Of a DNA stretch of 64,000 bases, positions 1 through 7,437 are shown in pieces. The stretch comes from Verrucomicrobiales bacterium (GTDB lineage Bacteria; Verrucomicrobiota; Verrucomicrobiia; Limisphaerales; J093), in NCBI GenBank assembly GCA_024233305.1, contig JACKPV010000023.1, positions 124,001 to 188,000 of the forward strand, in the 5' to 3' direction. Every line of letters starts with the position of its first letter. The first letter of the stretch is position 1. Position numbers and translations under genes: made by a program. The notes under the pieces were generated by a model. The model saw nothing but the letters and a program-made list of their open reading frames with translations, was not told the origin of the DNA and did not search any database.

Positions 1-309
1 GTGAAGAACCGTCTGACGCAGTACATGGGACCAGCATCCGCCTACAATGCCGTCTTGCAGTCAATCCAATCGGATATTTCAGCGCTAGTGAAGTCGCACC
101 CGGATTACTTCTCGTTCACAAGGGTGGCTGACGGCATCGTAGATGTTCGCGACTTCCAGACCACCGGGGTGGTCGCGTTCGCACGCGGATGCCCCTTCTA
201 CCAACTGCGTTCTGGGAAGCTGGACGTGGCAGGAAGGAGAATTCAAGTGAATGAAGATCAGCGCCTTCTGTGCGTCCGATCGATTGACGGCATCGTGCGC
301 AAACTCTAA
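1..309 (+). CDS. hypothetical cassette-borne protein
   Basis: This encodes 102 residues of a soluble protein that I do not recognise; I see no signal peptide, membrane segment or catalytic motif. It opens with GTG at base 1, so the true start may lie to the left and the gene may be 5'-partial. The TAA stop (307-309) lies inside a CTCTAAC motif that begins a foldable site. That is the usual arrangement for an integron cassette, in which the stop overlaps the attC core. Its GC content is visibly lower than in genes to the right, which fits transfer. No function is proposed. Confidence 0.5.
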   Translation: MKNRLTQYMGPASAYNAVLQSIQSDISALVKSHPDYFSFTRVADGIVDVRDFQTTGVVAFARGCPFYQLRSGKLDVAGRRIQVNEDQRLLCVRSIDGIVRKL

Positions 310-434
310 CGGCGAACAAGGCGTCGCTCCTAACACCTGCCCCCCGCGAGTTCAAGCCGCTATGATCCTTCTACCCTCAACTCACAATCGAAGGCGCGCC
401 CACGGTCAGGCGTAGATGGACTTCGGCGTTCGGG
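304..434 (+). other. candidate attC site 1 (degenerate, about 130 bp)
   Basis: The site begins with CTCTAAC (304-310), overlapping the stop of the preceding gene, and ends with GTTCGGG (428-434), 23 bases before the next start codon. The two ends pair imperfectly: AACGGCGAA on the left against the complement of TTCGGCGTT on the right. An inner stem, CCTTC/GAAGG, closes the loop. GTTCGGG departs from the textbook GTTRRRY core. This is the weakest of the three sites and is inferred mainly because it sits in the same position relative to its gene as the stronger sites downstream. Confidence 0.35.
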
Positions 435-456
435 ATCGAAAGAGAAAGGACATGAC

Positions 457-1377
457 ATGCCGCGGTACTGGGTAATGGCTCCCGTTGAATCGAAACCATC
501 AGGTCTATTCGACGCAGTATGGCAATTCGATCGTGACCAGAATTTGATTTCAATCGGGTGGAGCCAGCTTGGCGATATCACGGGCATGACAACTGAAGAA
601 TTGGCCCAAGCCGTCTCTGCAGCATATCCAGACAAGCCTCCGCAGACCAAGGGGCTGTACACAAACATGTTGTGGGCGTTCTACCACGAGATGCTACCCG
701 GTGATTACGTGATTGCACGGCGAGGGAGGAAGAATCTTGCCGGAGTGGGCAGGATTACCGGACCCGCCGCATACGCGCCGGGCCGGAATTCACACGTCAA
801 ACATCCGGGATTCATAGACGTTGCTTGGCAAGACCAACCACGGGACAAAGCATTTCCAACAGTTGTTTTCCCCATGCACACGCTCGCGGAACTCTCCGAG
901 GAGCAGTTCCGAAGCGTCGTCGACAGCTCTGGCCCTCCGATCACCCCACCCAAGGACGAACCCGAGGTCGAGAACCCGAGCGAGTTCGTTCTGGAGAAGT
1001 ATCTTGAGGATTTTATCGTCAGCAACTTTGCGACGATCTTCAAAGGACACTTGCGGGTTTTCGAGGATTCGGAAGGGAACGACGGTCAGCAGTATGCAAC
1101 CGACATCGGCCCCATCGATATACTGGCAGTCGATGCACAGTCCAACGCGTTCGTAGTGATTGAGTTGAAGAAGGGACGGCCCTCCGACAGAGTCGTAGGA
1201 CAGATCTTACGATACATGGGATGGGTGAAGAGGAATCTGTGTTCTGATGACCAGATAGTGAAAGGACTGATCATCTGTAGTTCTCACGATCCGAAACTGA
1301 CCTATGCCCTGGAAATGACGAACAATATCGACGTTCGATACTACAATGTGTCATTCAATTTGAGAGAGAATCCCTAA
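457..1377 (+). CDS. PUA/EVE-like plus NucS-type PD-(D/E)XK nuclease
   Basis: This 306-residue protein has two parts. Residues 1-150 look like a PUA/EVE-type sensing domain, with an early YWVMAP and later GDYVIARRG and AGVGRI stretches. From about residue 172 there is a NucS/DUF91-like nuclease domain. The core is visible as D221 in GPIDILAVD, then E236-x-K238 in VIELKKG, followed by GQILRYMGWVK, which is characteristic of NucS C-terminal domains. Such proteins cut or recognise mismatched, modified or branched DNA, and an EVE-like front end suggests modified-base recognition, so a restriction-type defence role is plausible (inference). It sits between two attC-like sites and its stop overlaps the second. 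GC is low compared with the chromosome. Confidence 0.72.
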   Translation: MPRYWVMAPVESKPSGLFDAVWQFDRDQNLISIGWSQLGDITGMTTEELAQAVSAAYPDKPPQTKGLYTNMLWAFYHEMLPGDYVIARRGRKNLAGVGRITGPAAYAPGRNSHVKHPGFIDVAWQDQPRDKAFPTVVFPMHTLAELSEEQFRSVVDSSGPPITPPKDEPEVENPSEFVLEKYLEDFIVSNFATIFKGHLRVFEDSEGNDGQQYATDIGPIDILAVDAQSNAFVVIELKKGRPSDRVVGQILRYMGWVKRNLCSDDQIVKGLIICSSHDPKLTYALEMTNNIDVRYYNVSFNLRENP

Positions 1378-1460
1378 CCAGAGCGTGGAGCGCGACTTCG
1401 GGTTGGCCGCGCCGCTTCGCTCTGCGGACAACCCGAAGCGGCTCACGCTCGACGTTCGAT
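1372..1460 (+). other. candidate attC site 2 (well-formed hairpin)
   Basis: CCCTAAC (1372-1378) overlaps the TAA stop of the upstream gene, and GTTCGAT (1454-1460) lies 3 bases before the next ATG. Between them the strand folds on itself. GAGCGTG (1381-1387) pairs with CACGCTC (1444-1450), AGC with GCT, and CTTCGGGTTG (1396-1405) with CAACCCGAAG (1429-1438). Unpaired bases G1388 and G1394-A1395 occur on one arm only, like the extrahelical bases that set strand choice in attC sites. The right core departs from GTTRRRY at one position. This is the strongest evidence that the left edge is an integron cassette array. Confidence 0.6.
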
Positions 1461-1463
1461 GCA

Positions 1464-1976
1464 ATGAGACTATCCATCGCCGCAGGGACGCTAACCATTC
1501 TGCTCTGTCTAAACGTCAGCGGGCAGACTGATTCAGCCGACTTGCTCTCGGACCCACTTCAAAACCTCGGCATCTCGGAGAGGCGGGAGGTGCCCCTCCC
1601 TCTGCCCCCTGATTCAGCGTTGGAGTTTTTTGAAGCGCTCCAATCCCTGGCGCAGACACCAGACCTGATCCGGCTCAGGTCACTCTATTGCTCAGAAGGA
1701 GATGAGGACCTCATCGTGGCATCGATGACTAACCTCGGGCGTGTCTTGAAAGAAGGGAACGACCAGAGGCTGGGATTCTGGCTGAAGGAGATCGACAAGC
1801 TTCCCGAGCGATCACGCGAGCTGTGGGGCGGGATGGTTAACAAACTCACGTCCCGCGAAGCGTCGGGTGTGTGCATGATCACAGTTCCTGGAGAAGCGAA
1901 GGTCATGATCGTAGTGCGACGTACCGATGAGGGCCTGAAGATCGTTGTTGAGGACCGAGTGCTCAGCAAGAGATGA
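1464..1976 (+). CDS. hypothetical exported cassette-borne protein
   Basis: The 170-residue product starts with a hydrophobic segment (about residues 3-20, ending near SGQT) that reads as a secretory signal peptide. The mature part is mixed alpha/beta with no motif I recognise. The ATG lies three bases after the GTTCGAT core of the preceding attC-like site, leaving almost no leader. Such cassette genes normally rely on an external promoter or read-through. A further attC-like site begins four bases after the TGA stop. Base composition is lower in GC than the chromosomal genes. Confidence 0.5.
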   Translation: MRLSIAAGTLTILLCLNVSGQTDSADLLSDPLQNLGISERREVPLPLPPDSALEFFEALQSLAQTPDLIRLRSLYCSEGDEDLIVASMTNLGRVLKEGNDQRLGFWLKEIDKLPERSRELWGGMVNKLTSREASGVCMITVPGEAKVMIVVRRTDEGLKIVVEDRVLSKR

Positions 1977-1979
1977 AGC

Positions 1980-2035
1980 ATCGAACCATGAAGGGTGCAT
2001 TGCTGCGAAGCGAGCAACGACGCCCGTGGTTGAAC
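1980..2035 (+). other. candidate attC site 3 (short, 56 bp)
   Basis: ATCGAAC (1980-1986) follows the stop of the previous gene and GTTGAAC (2029-2035) fits the GTTRRRY core exactly. The interior folds: TTGCT pairs with AGCAA around a short GCGAAGCG loop, GGGTGC pairs imperfectly with ACGCCC, and CCA pairs with TGG near the base. Size and layout match short attC sites. No further gene or site of this type is recognisable to the right, so this probably closes the array. Confidence 0.5.
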
Positions 2036-2234
2036 GAGCCCGGTAGCCGTGAAGCGTGCCGTTCCGAGGGCGCTTGGGTTGAGAAGTGAACTCGGCGGAG
2101 ATCGGGCGGTGGCTCCGCGGCGTGGCCACGGGCCCTGGGGAGGAGTAGATCCCGGATCAAGCCGTGTCGTCCGTACGGAGCGCAGTCCTTGCCGAAGGAA
2201 AGCGGCGAGGACGCGCACGGTCTCTTCGGGATGG

Positions 2235-2342
2235 CCTGAAGGGCCGGAACACGACAGCCCAGGGCAAGCGAGTCAGGCGACGAGCGCCGCCCTGGGTCCC
2301 GCGCCACCCTCCACATTCAAGCCCTGAAGGGGCGGCACAGCC
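2235..2342 (-). repeat. interspersed palindromic repeat, family P, copy 1
   Basis: Read on the minus strand, this copy has the same architecture as 2610-2722 and 61069-61182: a GCC(C)CTTCAGGGC edge, then CCAGGGCGGCGC, then CTTGCCCTGGGCTGTCGT, then a second CCCTTCAGG-like edge. The two CAGGGC/GCCCTG blocks can pair with each other, so each copy can fold. No protein is supported here. It behaves like a REP or MITE-type element. Confidence 0.6.
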
Positions 2343-2400
2343 GGCAAAGATTTCCGCGCCCCCCCGACCACGGACCTCTGGCAAGGGCCCTGACAAGACA

Positions 2401-2606
2401 GCCGCTTTAGCCGTATCGATTCAACCCGCAGTAGCCGCCGACGTGCAGTAGGCGCTGAAATCCAAGGGCTTGCGCGGTCTCGCCGGTTCCGGCTGGCAGT
2501 CGCGTTTTGGCGAATCATCGCGCCCGGCGGCAGGCATCCCTATCCCAACCGAATCATGCGCCGACTGCACGTCGGCGGCTACGAGTTACTGAATGGTCAC
2601 GGCTTA
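2401..2606 (+). repeat. MITE-like repeat, family M, full-length copy 1
   Basis: This element of about 200 bp is bounded by imperfect terminal inverted repeats of about 40 bp. The left end (about 2408-2449) contains ATCGATTCAACCCGC and GTAGCCGCCGACGTGCAG. The right end (about 2565-2605) contains the complement CTGCACGTCGGCGGCTAC. A second full-length copy of nearly the same size lies at 60769-60967 and a truncated inverted copy at 2845-2977. It carries no coding sequence, so it is probably moved in trans. Confidence 0.65.
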
Positions 2607-2609
2607 GGG

Positions 2610-2722
2610 TGTGCCGCCCTTTCAGGGCTGGTGGGACTTTGGTGGGCTGGCCCCAGGGCGGCGCCCGTCCTGACGCCCGGGCTTGCCCTGGGCTGTCGTC
2701 TGCCGCCCCGTTGGGGCTTTGC
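2610..2722 (+). repeat. interspersed palindromic repeat, family P, copy 2
   Basis: This copy starts with GTGCCGCCCTTTCAGGGCTG, continues through CCAGGGCGGCGCCCGTCCTG and CTTGCCCTGGGCTGTCGTC, and ends at GTTGGGGCTTTG. It matches 61069-61182 almost base for base, and similarity continues past its right end to about 2810. It directly follows the family M copy, exactly as at the other end of the window, so the two families form one composite unit. Confidence 0.65.
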
Positions 2723-2844
2723 TGGACCAGGCGATTCCACTCTCGAGTGTAGCATCCGGACATGCCGCGGACGCCGAAGTCGCCATCCGCCTCAACCGCG
2801 CCGCTTGACCTCCGTTGCGCAGCAGTTTTGTTCACCGACATAGC

Positions 2845-2977
2845 GCTGCCTGCCGCCGGGCGCGATTACCGAAACGTGGCTGCCAGTCGGAACCGGCGAG
2901 ACCGCGTAAGCGCTTGGATTTCAGCACCGACTACACGTCGGCGGCTACCGCGGGTTGAATCGATACGGCTAAGCGGC
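2845..2977 (-). repeat. MITE-like repeat, family M, truncated inverted copy
   Basis: The reverse complement of this segment matches 2401-2535 closely over about 130 bp but lacks the other terminal repeat. Its outer edge overlaps the end of the neighbouring chelatase gene: the TAG stop at 2969-2971 lies inside the repeat's conserved GCTTAGCCG edge. The repeat therefore appears to have supplied that gene's stop codon and last residues. Confidence 0.65.
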
Positions 2978-5900
2978 GCCTTGCCGCCACCAACCGAACG
3001 CCAGGAGCCCCAGCGCCAGGCCGGCCAGTGCCCAGAGTCGCATCGGGGCTGCCGCCAATCCCCCGTTCGGGCGGGCCGATTCGCGGCGGGGAAGTGCTTG
3101 TTCTTCCAATACCCGGCCCTGAACGATGGGAGATGGCGGGGGAGCGGCTGGTTGCGCCATCGCCGGGGTCGCTGGAGATGGTTGCACCGTTGGGCCCGGC
3201 GCCGGTTCCAAGGCGGCCTCCGCCCGCCGCGCCACCGACTGCGTTTCCGCCGCCACCGCCGGCGCGAGTTCTGCCCGCGCCGCCTGCAATCGGGTGACCG
3301 TTTCCGGCGCGGCCTGCCAGTAGCCCTTCTCGATCACGGTCAACATGCGGTCCAGGAGCGCCTGATACGCGCCGAGATTCTCCGCGGCGGCAAACTGCTC
3401 GCGGACGCCGAGCCCGTGCCGGTCCTCGACGTAGGTCTCGAACATCTCCTGCCATTTGGCGGCGTCGACGGCTTCCGGCACGGTGACCTGCCAGCCCCAG
3501 AGATTATCCGTCACCTGCCGGATCATGCGGGCGCCGGCGTAGCCTTCCTTCAACATGGCGGTGATCCACTTCGGATTGAGGTAGCGCGCCCGCATTTCGC
3601 GGCCCATGAAACGCTGAAGCGTCACGGTCTCGCCCGCCTTCGGGTTGCTCAGATCGCTGATGAGCGTCTCGGCGCCCGCCCCGTTGACGCGACGAACTGC
3701 CAGCGCCGTGCCGCCCAAGTATTGATAGAAGTCATCGCTGTCGATGGCGCCATAGACGTTGGACGACCGGCTGTGCACCACGCCCTTCGCGCCTTTCAAG
3801 GCGAGGCCGAGGAGGGCAGGCGACAGGTCTTCGCCGCTGGAGGATTGTGGCGCCCGGGCTCCCCAGAACCCTTGCCCGAAGAGGTGACTCATGCGGTTAA
3901 AGAAAACCTCGGCAACCTGCAGTTCATTCGTCCAACCCTCGGCTTGCTGGATGACATGATCCAGCCCTGCGCCGTAGGTGCCCGAAGGCAGACTGAACAA
4001 CCGCACCGTGGCCAAGCGTTCCGCCTCCTCCGACGCCACCCCGCGCTCTTCCAAGGCGGCGCGCGTGGCGGCGATGTTTCTCAGCAACGGATTGTCGGCG
4101 CTCGTATCGGTCTTCACCACATTCACCGCCTCGTCGAGCAGTCGCATCAGGTTCGGGAACAGGTCGCGGTACAGACCCGAGGGAATGACGGTGACATCGA
4201 CGCGCGGCCGGCCCAGTTCTTCGCGCGGAATCAACGTGACGCCCTGCACGCGGCCTCGCGCGTCCCAGTTCAGCCGCACGCCCATCAGCGCCAGGATTTG
4301 CGCCTCCATCACGCCTTCGTGCCGGCTGGTCTCCGTGCCCCACAGGTTGAACACCAACCGGTCGGGGAACTGCCCGTCGTGACGCTCCCGGTAGGACTCG
4401 ATGAGTTCGGCGGCAAGCTCGGCCCCGGTCGCCGCGGTGGCGGGTGAGGGCATGCGCGACGGATCGAAGCCGTAGCAGTTGCGGCCGGTGGGGAGGGCGT
4501 CCGGATTGCGGACCGGATCGTTGCCCGGACTCGCGGGGATGTGGCGTCCCGCCAGACCGGCCACCAGCGCATCCAGTTCAGCCGGGCCGGAGAGTTCCAG
4601 ATGATGCATCAACGCCGCCTTGCGCCGGGCGTATTCCTCCGGTTCGAGCTCGGGTTCGAGCGAAAGAACGGCCTCGGCGGTTGCGGCCCGCATGGGTTCG
4701 TCTGGCGCCACGCCGAAAGTGTGCATCCCGAAAGGCGTGAGCTTCTCGCCGATCCGCTTCAGGTGATGCTGGATTTCCTCGACCTGCGCGTCGTTCAGCA
4801 GGACGCCGTCCGGCAGCTCGATGCCGAGATCGGTGAACAGCCCCATCTTCGCGCACAACCGGGCCAGGCGTTCGAGCTGTTCCTCCCCGGCCAGGCCCCC
4901 TTTTTCCTGCGCCACGTGATAATCGTTGATGAGCCCGTTGATCTCGCGCAGTTCCGGATTGAGACTCGCGCGATCCAAGGGTGGGGGCAGGTGGGTGATG
5001 ATTGCCGCCATCGCCCGCCGCTTGGCCTGCAAGCCCTCGCCCACATCGTCCACGATGAACGGGTAGAACTGCGGGACGGCCCCGACGATCACTTCGCCGG
5101 TGTCGGCGGCGGTGAACCCGACCTCCTTGCCGGGCAGCCATTCGTGGGTCGCGTGCGTGCCCACATGCACCATGGCGTGCGCGTCGAACTCATGCTGCAA
5201 CCACAGATAGAACGCCAGGTATTGATGATGCGGCGGCAGGGTGACGTCGTGGTAGGCGGCGACGATGTCCTGCTTCCAACCGCGGGTCGGCTGCGGCGCC
5301 AGCAGCACGTTGCCCCAACGTTGCGCCGGGAACACGAAGAACGGCTTTTCGTCGTCGTTCCGCCAGATCATGACGGTGCTTTGCTCGGGTTCGCCCCACT
5401 GGTTCACGATTTGCCGGCGCAGGGACTCGGGCAATCGGTCGAACCAGGCGCGATACGTCGTCACGGGCAACAACGCGACGCGACCCGAGCGGGCCAGTGC
5501 GTCAAGCATCGCGGTGGCCTCCGATCCGGGCGGGGGATTGTTGCCGAAGGTGCGGATGGCGGTGAACAACGCGTCTGCATCGGCGGGCGCGCCCGTCAAC
5601 GCGTAACCTTCGCCGCGCAGGCGGTTGAGGATTTCGTGCAGCGAGCGGGGCAGCACGTTGAGGTAGGAGGCCCCGATGCTTTCGCGGCCCGGCGGGTAGT
5701 TGTAGTAGATGACGGCTACCCGCTTCGCCGCATTGGGCAGATGCCGCAAGCGCACCAACGCAGCGATCCGGTCCGCGAGGCGCTCGATCCGTTCCGGAAT
5801 CGGCATCGTCATCACGTAGGTCTGGCCGGTGGCCACATCCACCAGCCGTTCCTTCGACGCCACAATGGTCGGGGCGATGGTCCCGGCGAACTCGGCACTG

Positions 5901-6865
5901 CCGATCTGCCAGTGGCGTTCGATCACATCCAGGCCGACCGGCGACCGTTCCCATGCGGTGCGGGTTTGGTTGTTCAGCGCGATGGCATTGACCAGGGGCA
6001 CATCGAGTTGCGCGAGGACCGGCGCGAGCTTCTCCGGGACGTTGCCGATTTTGAGGGTCAATCCGATAATCGCCTCGACCTGGAGCGGTGGGTTGGTTCC
6101 GAGAAACAAGGTCGACAGCGCGACGTCCGGCGGATAACCGAAACCGAAGAGGGCATTGAAACCGCGGTCGGCCAGGGCGCCTGCAATCGCCGACAGCAGT
6201 TCGGTCTGGCCGGAAGTCGCAGTGTCGCGGGAGAAGTAGACGCCCACCCACGGCTGGTTCCGGCGTTCCGGATGCCGGGCAAGCAGGGCGGCGGCGCAAT
6301 CGGCGGCGTTCGCGTAAGCGCGTCCGTCCGCCGGGTCAAAGAACCCGAGGGGCGGCACCATCGAAGGCGGCTGATACTCGAGCTCGGGCAGATGATGGCG
6401 CGCGAGGGCGGCCCGCACCATTTGCGCCAGGTTGGCCTGGCCGCCGGCATCGAAGTAGGCGGCCAACTCCGGGTCACGCCGGAATCCGAGGTCGGAGGAC
6501 TCAGGTTCCAACGTTTCCCCCACGGCGGCCAGGAGACTGCCGCGTTGACCGGCGGCGCGGATTTCATCAGCCAGGCCCCGCAGCAATGCGGCGTAGCGCG
6601 GGTAACCAATCAAGATGTCGCTCTCCGCCACGAAATGGCGGTCGACTTGCGAGAACTCGATCCGGGGAAAGACCCGCACGGTCACGTTCCGCAGCGCGGG
6701 GTCCTGGCGCAGCTCATGCACCGCCGCCAACGCCGCCGCGGACGAGGCATCGCCGGTCAACAGGGCGATCTTCACCGGCGCTGCCTGCGCGCCGGGGACC
6801 CCCAGCAGTCCGGCGAGAGCGATGACGGGGAGCAATGTTCTGAAACCAAATCCGATGCGAGGCAT
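2969..6865 (-). CDS. exported CobN/HmuS-family chelatase
   Basis: This 1298-residue protein belongs to the CobN/magnesium chelatase H family. Recognisable segments include LAFYLWLQHEFDAHAMVHVGTHATHEWLPGK, NLWGTETSRHEG, GTYGAGLDHVI and RSSNVYGAIDSDDFYQYLGG. Unlike cytoplasmic cobaltochelatase, it has a clear signal peptide (about residues 1-28, ending AQA) and a C-terminal membrane segment (about 1272-1290) after a proline-rich linker, so the catalytic body should be periplasmic and membrane-tethered. Family members exported in this way, next to ExbB-like and DUF2149 genes, include HmuS of Bacteroidetes, which removes metal from heme. A reverse-chelatase or metal-tetrapyrrole handling role is inferred. 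The start is 6 bases after the DUF2149 stop. The stop codon lies in a repeat. Confidence 0.85.
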   Translation of the reverse strand: MPRIGFGFRTLLPVIALAGLLGVPGAQAAPVKIALLTGDASSAAALAAVHELRQDPALRNVTVRVFPRIEFSQVDRHFVAESDILIGYPRYAALLRGLADEIRAAGQRGSLLAAVGETLEPESSDLGFRRDPELAAYFDAGGQANLAQMVRAALARHHLPELEYQPPSMVPPLGFFDPADGRAYANAADCAAALLARHPERRNQPWVGVYFSRDTATSGQTELLSAIAGALADRGFNALFGFGYPPDVALSTLFLGTNPPLQVEAIIGLTLKIGNVPEKLAPVLAQLDVPLVNAIALNNQTRTAWERSPVGLDVIERHWQIGSAEFAGTIAPTIVASKERLVDVATGQTYVMTMPIPERIERLADRIAALVRLRHLPNAAKRVAVIYYNYPPGRESIGASYLNVLPRSLHEILNRLRGEGYALTGAPADADALFTAIRTFGNNPPPGSEATAMLDALARSGRVALLPVTTYRAWFDRLPESLRRQIVNQWGEPEQSTVMIWRNDDEKPFFVFPAQRWGNVLLAPQPTRGWKQDIVAAYHDVTLPPHHQYLAFYLWLQHEFDAHAMVHVGTHATHEWLPGKEVGFTAADTGEVIVGAVPQFYPFIVDDVGEGLQAKRRAMAAIITHLPPPLDRASLNPELREINGLINDYHVAQEKGGLAGEEQLERLARLCAKMGLFTDLGIELPDGVLLNDAQVEEIQHHLKRIGEKLTPFGMHTFGVAPDEPMRAATAEAVLSLEPELEPEEYARRKAALMHHLELSGPAELDALVAGLAGRHIPASPGNDPVRNPDALPTGRNCYGFDPSRMPSPATAATGAELAAELIESYRERHDGQFPDRLVFNLWGTETSRHEGVMEAQILALMGVRLNWDARGRVQGVTLIPREELGRPRVDVTVIPSGLYRDLFPNLMRLLDEAVNVVKTDTSADNPLLRNIAATRAALEERGVASEEAERLATVRLFSLPSGTYGAGLDHVIQQAEGWTNELQVAEVFFNRMSHLFGQGFWGARAPQSSSGEDLSPALLGLALKGAKGVVHSRSSNVYGAIDSDDFYQYLGGTALAVRRVNGAGAETLISDLSNPKAGETVTLQRFMGREMRARYLNPKWITAMLKEGYAGARMIRQVTDNLWGWQVTVPEAVDAAKWQEMFETYVEDRHGLGVREQFAAAENLGAYQALLDRMLTVIEKGYWQAAPETVTRLQAARAELAPAVAAETQSVARRAEAALEPAPGPTVQPSPATPAMAQPAAPPPSPIVQGRVLEEQALPRRESARPNGGLAAAPMRLWALAGLALGLLAFGWWRQGAA

Positions 6866-6870
6866 GCGGG

Positions 6871-7233
6871 CTAATTGGACGGCGGTTCGTCATCCGGCAC
6901 ATAGACCACCTGTCCGTTGGCCAGGCGGTAGGCGGTGCCCAGTCGGGTGCCCCGCCCGGACAGCGTCTGGTCGGTGACCTTCTGCACTTTGATCTGCGCT
7001 CCCTCCTTGGTGATGATCTCCATCTCGCCATCCTCGCTCTGCTTGATCAGCGTGACCCGGGAGTCCTGGTCGAGCAGCGTGCCGGCCGAGAACAGGGCGA
7101 ACAGCGCGATCAACAGCGCGACAATGAAGGCGACGCTGACATCGAACAGGTTGGCGATGCCGGCCAGCGGGTCTTCGTCCTGTCCAGGCGCGGCGCCGTG
7201 GGCGGGCATGCGATGGCGATGAACGAAGCGCAT
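6871..7233 (-). CDS. DUF2149 family membrane protein
   Basis: This small protein has one membrane segment (NLFDVSVAFIVALLIALFALF) preceded by the family signature DPLAGIANLFD, then a short soluble domain ending in YRLANGQVVYVPDD. This is the DUF2149 pattern. The topology, one N-terminal helix plus a periplasmic domain, is like ExbD/TolR, and the partner gene upstream is ExbB-like, so the pair probably forms an energising channel for the chelatase downstream (inference). I chose the ATG at 7233, which leaves about 20 residues before the signature; longer in-frame starts exist at 7251 and 7299. No strong ribosome-binding site distinguishes them. Confidence 0.75.
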   Translation of the reverse strand: MRFVHRHRMPAHGAAPGQDEDPLAGIANLFDVSVAFIVALLIALFALFSAGTLLDQDSRVTLIKQSEDGEMEIITKEGAQIKVQKVTDQTLSGRGTRLGTAYRLANGQVVYVPDDEPPSN

Positions 7234-7331
7234 GGTGGGAGCGATTCTCATTTTGCGGAATGGGGTCGCGAGCAAAGCCTCCCATTCGCGACGGCGCACG
7301 CAATGGGACCTGGAACTGGTGCAGGCGCTCT

Positions 7332-7389
7332 GGGGTCAGTCCTCACTATTGGCGGAGGGAGCGCCGCCAATAGATGCAGGACTGACCCC
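7332..7389. repeat. REP-like double hairpin
   Basis: GGGGTCAGTCCT (7332-7343) is the exact complement of AGGACTGACCCC (7378-7389). Inside, ATTGGCGG (7348-7355) complements CCGCCAAT (7364-7371). The two nested perfect stems form a long hairpin between the ExbB-like and DUF2149 genes. The form is typical of REP sequences mobilised by RAYT-type transposases. In RNA it could attenuate or stabilise part of the operon transcript. Confidence 0.7.
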
Positions 7390-7437
7390 GTCGCTTGGTG
7401 CATGGAAAGGCATGCGGCCATGGTCATTGCTCCGCTT

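Noticed and set aside
2036..2234. A fourth integron cassette after site 3
   Set aside because: No open frame with a start close to the GTTGAAC core and no further attC-like fold before the repeats begin.
2221..2977. CRISPR array or tandem repeats
   Set aside because: Repeats are few, inverted and of different sizes, with no regular spacers.
4541..6874. Long plus-strand open frame (777 codons) opposite the chelatase gene
   Set aside because: It is an antisense shadow produced by high GC. The minus-strand frame encodes a clear CobN-family protein, while this one is rich in R, H and Q with no domain.
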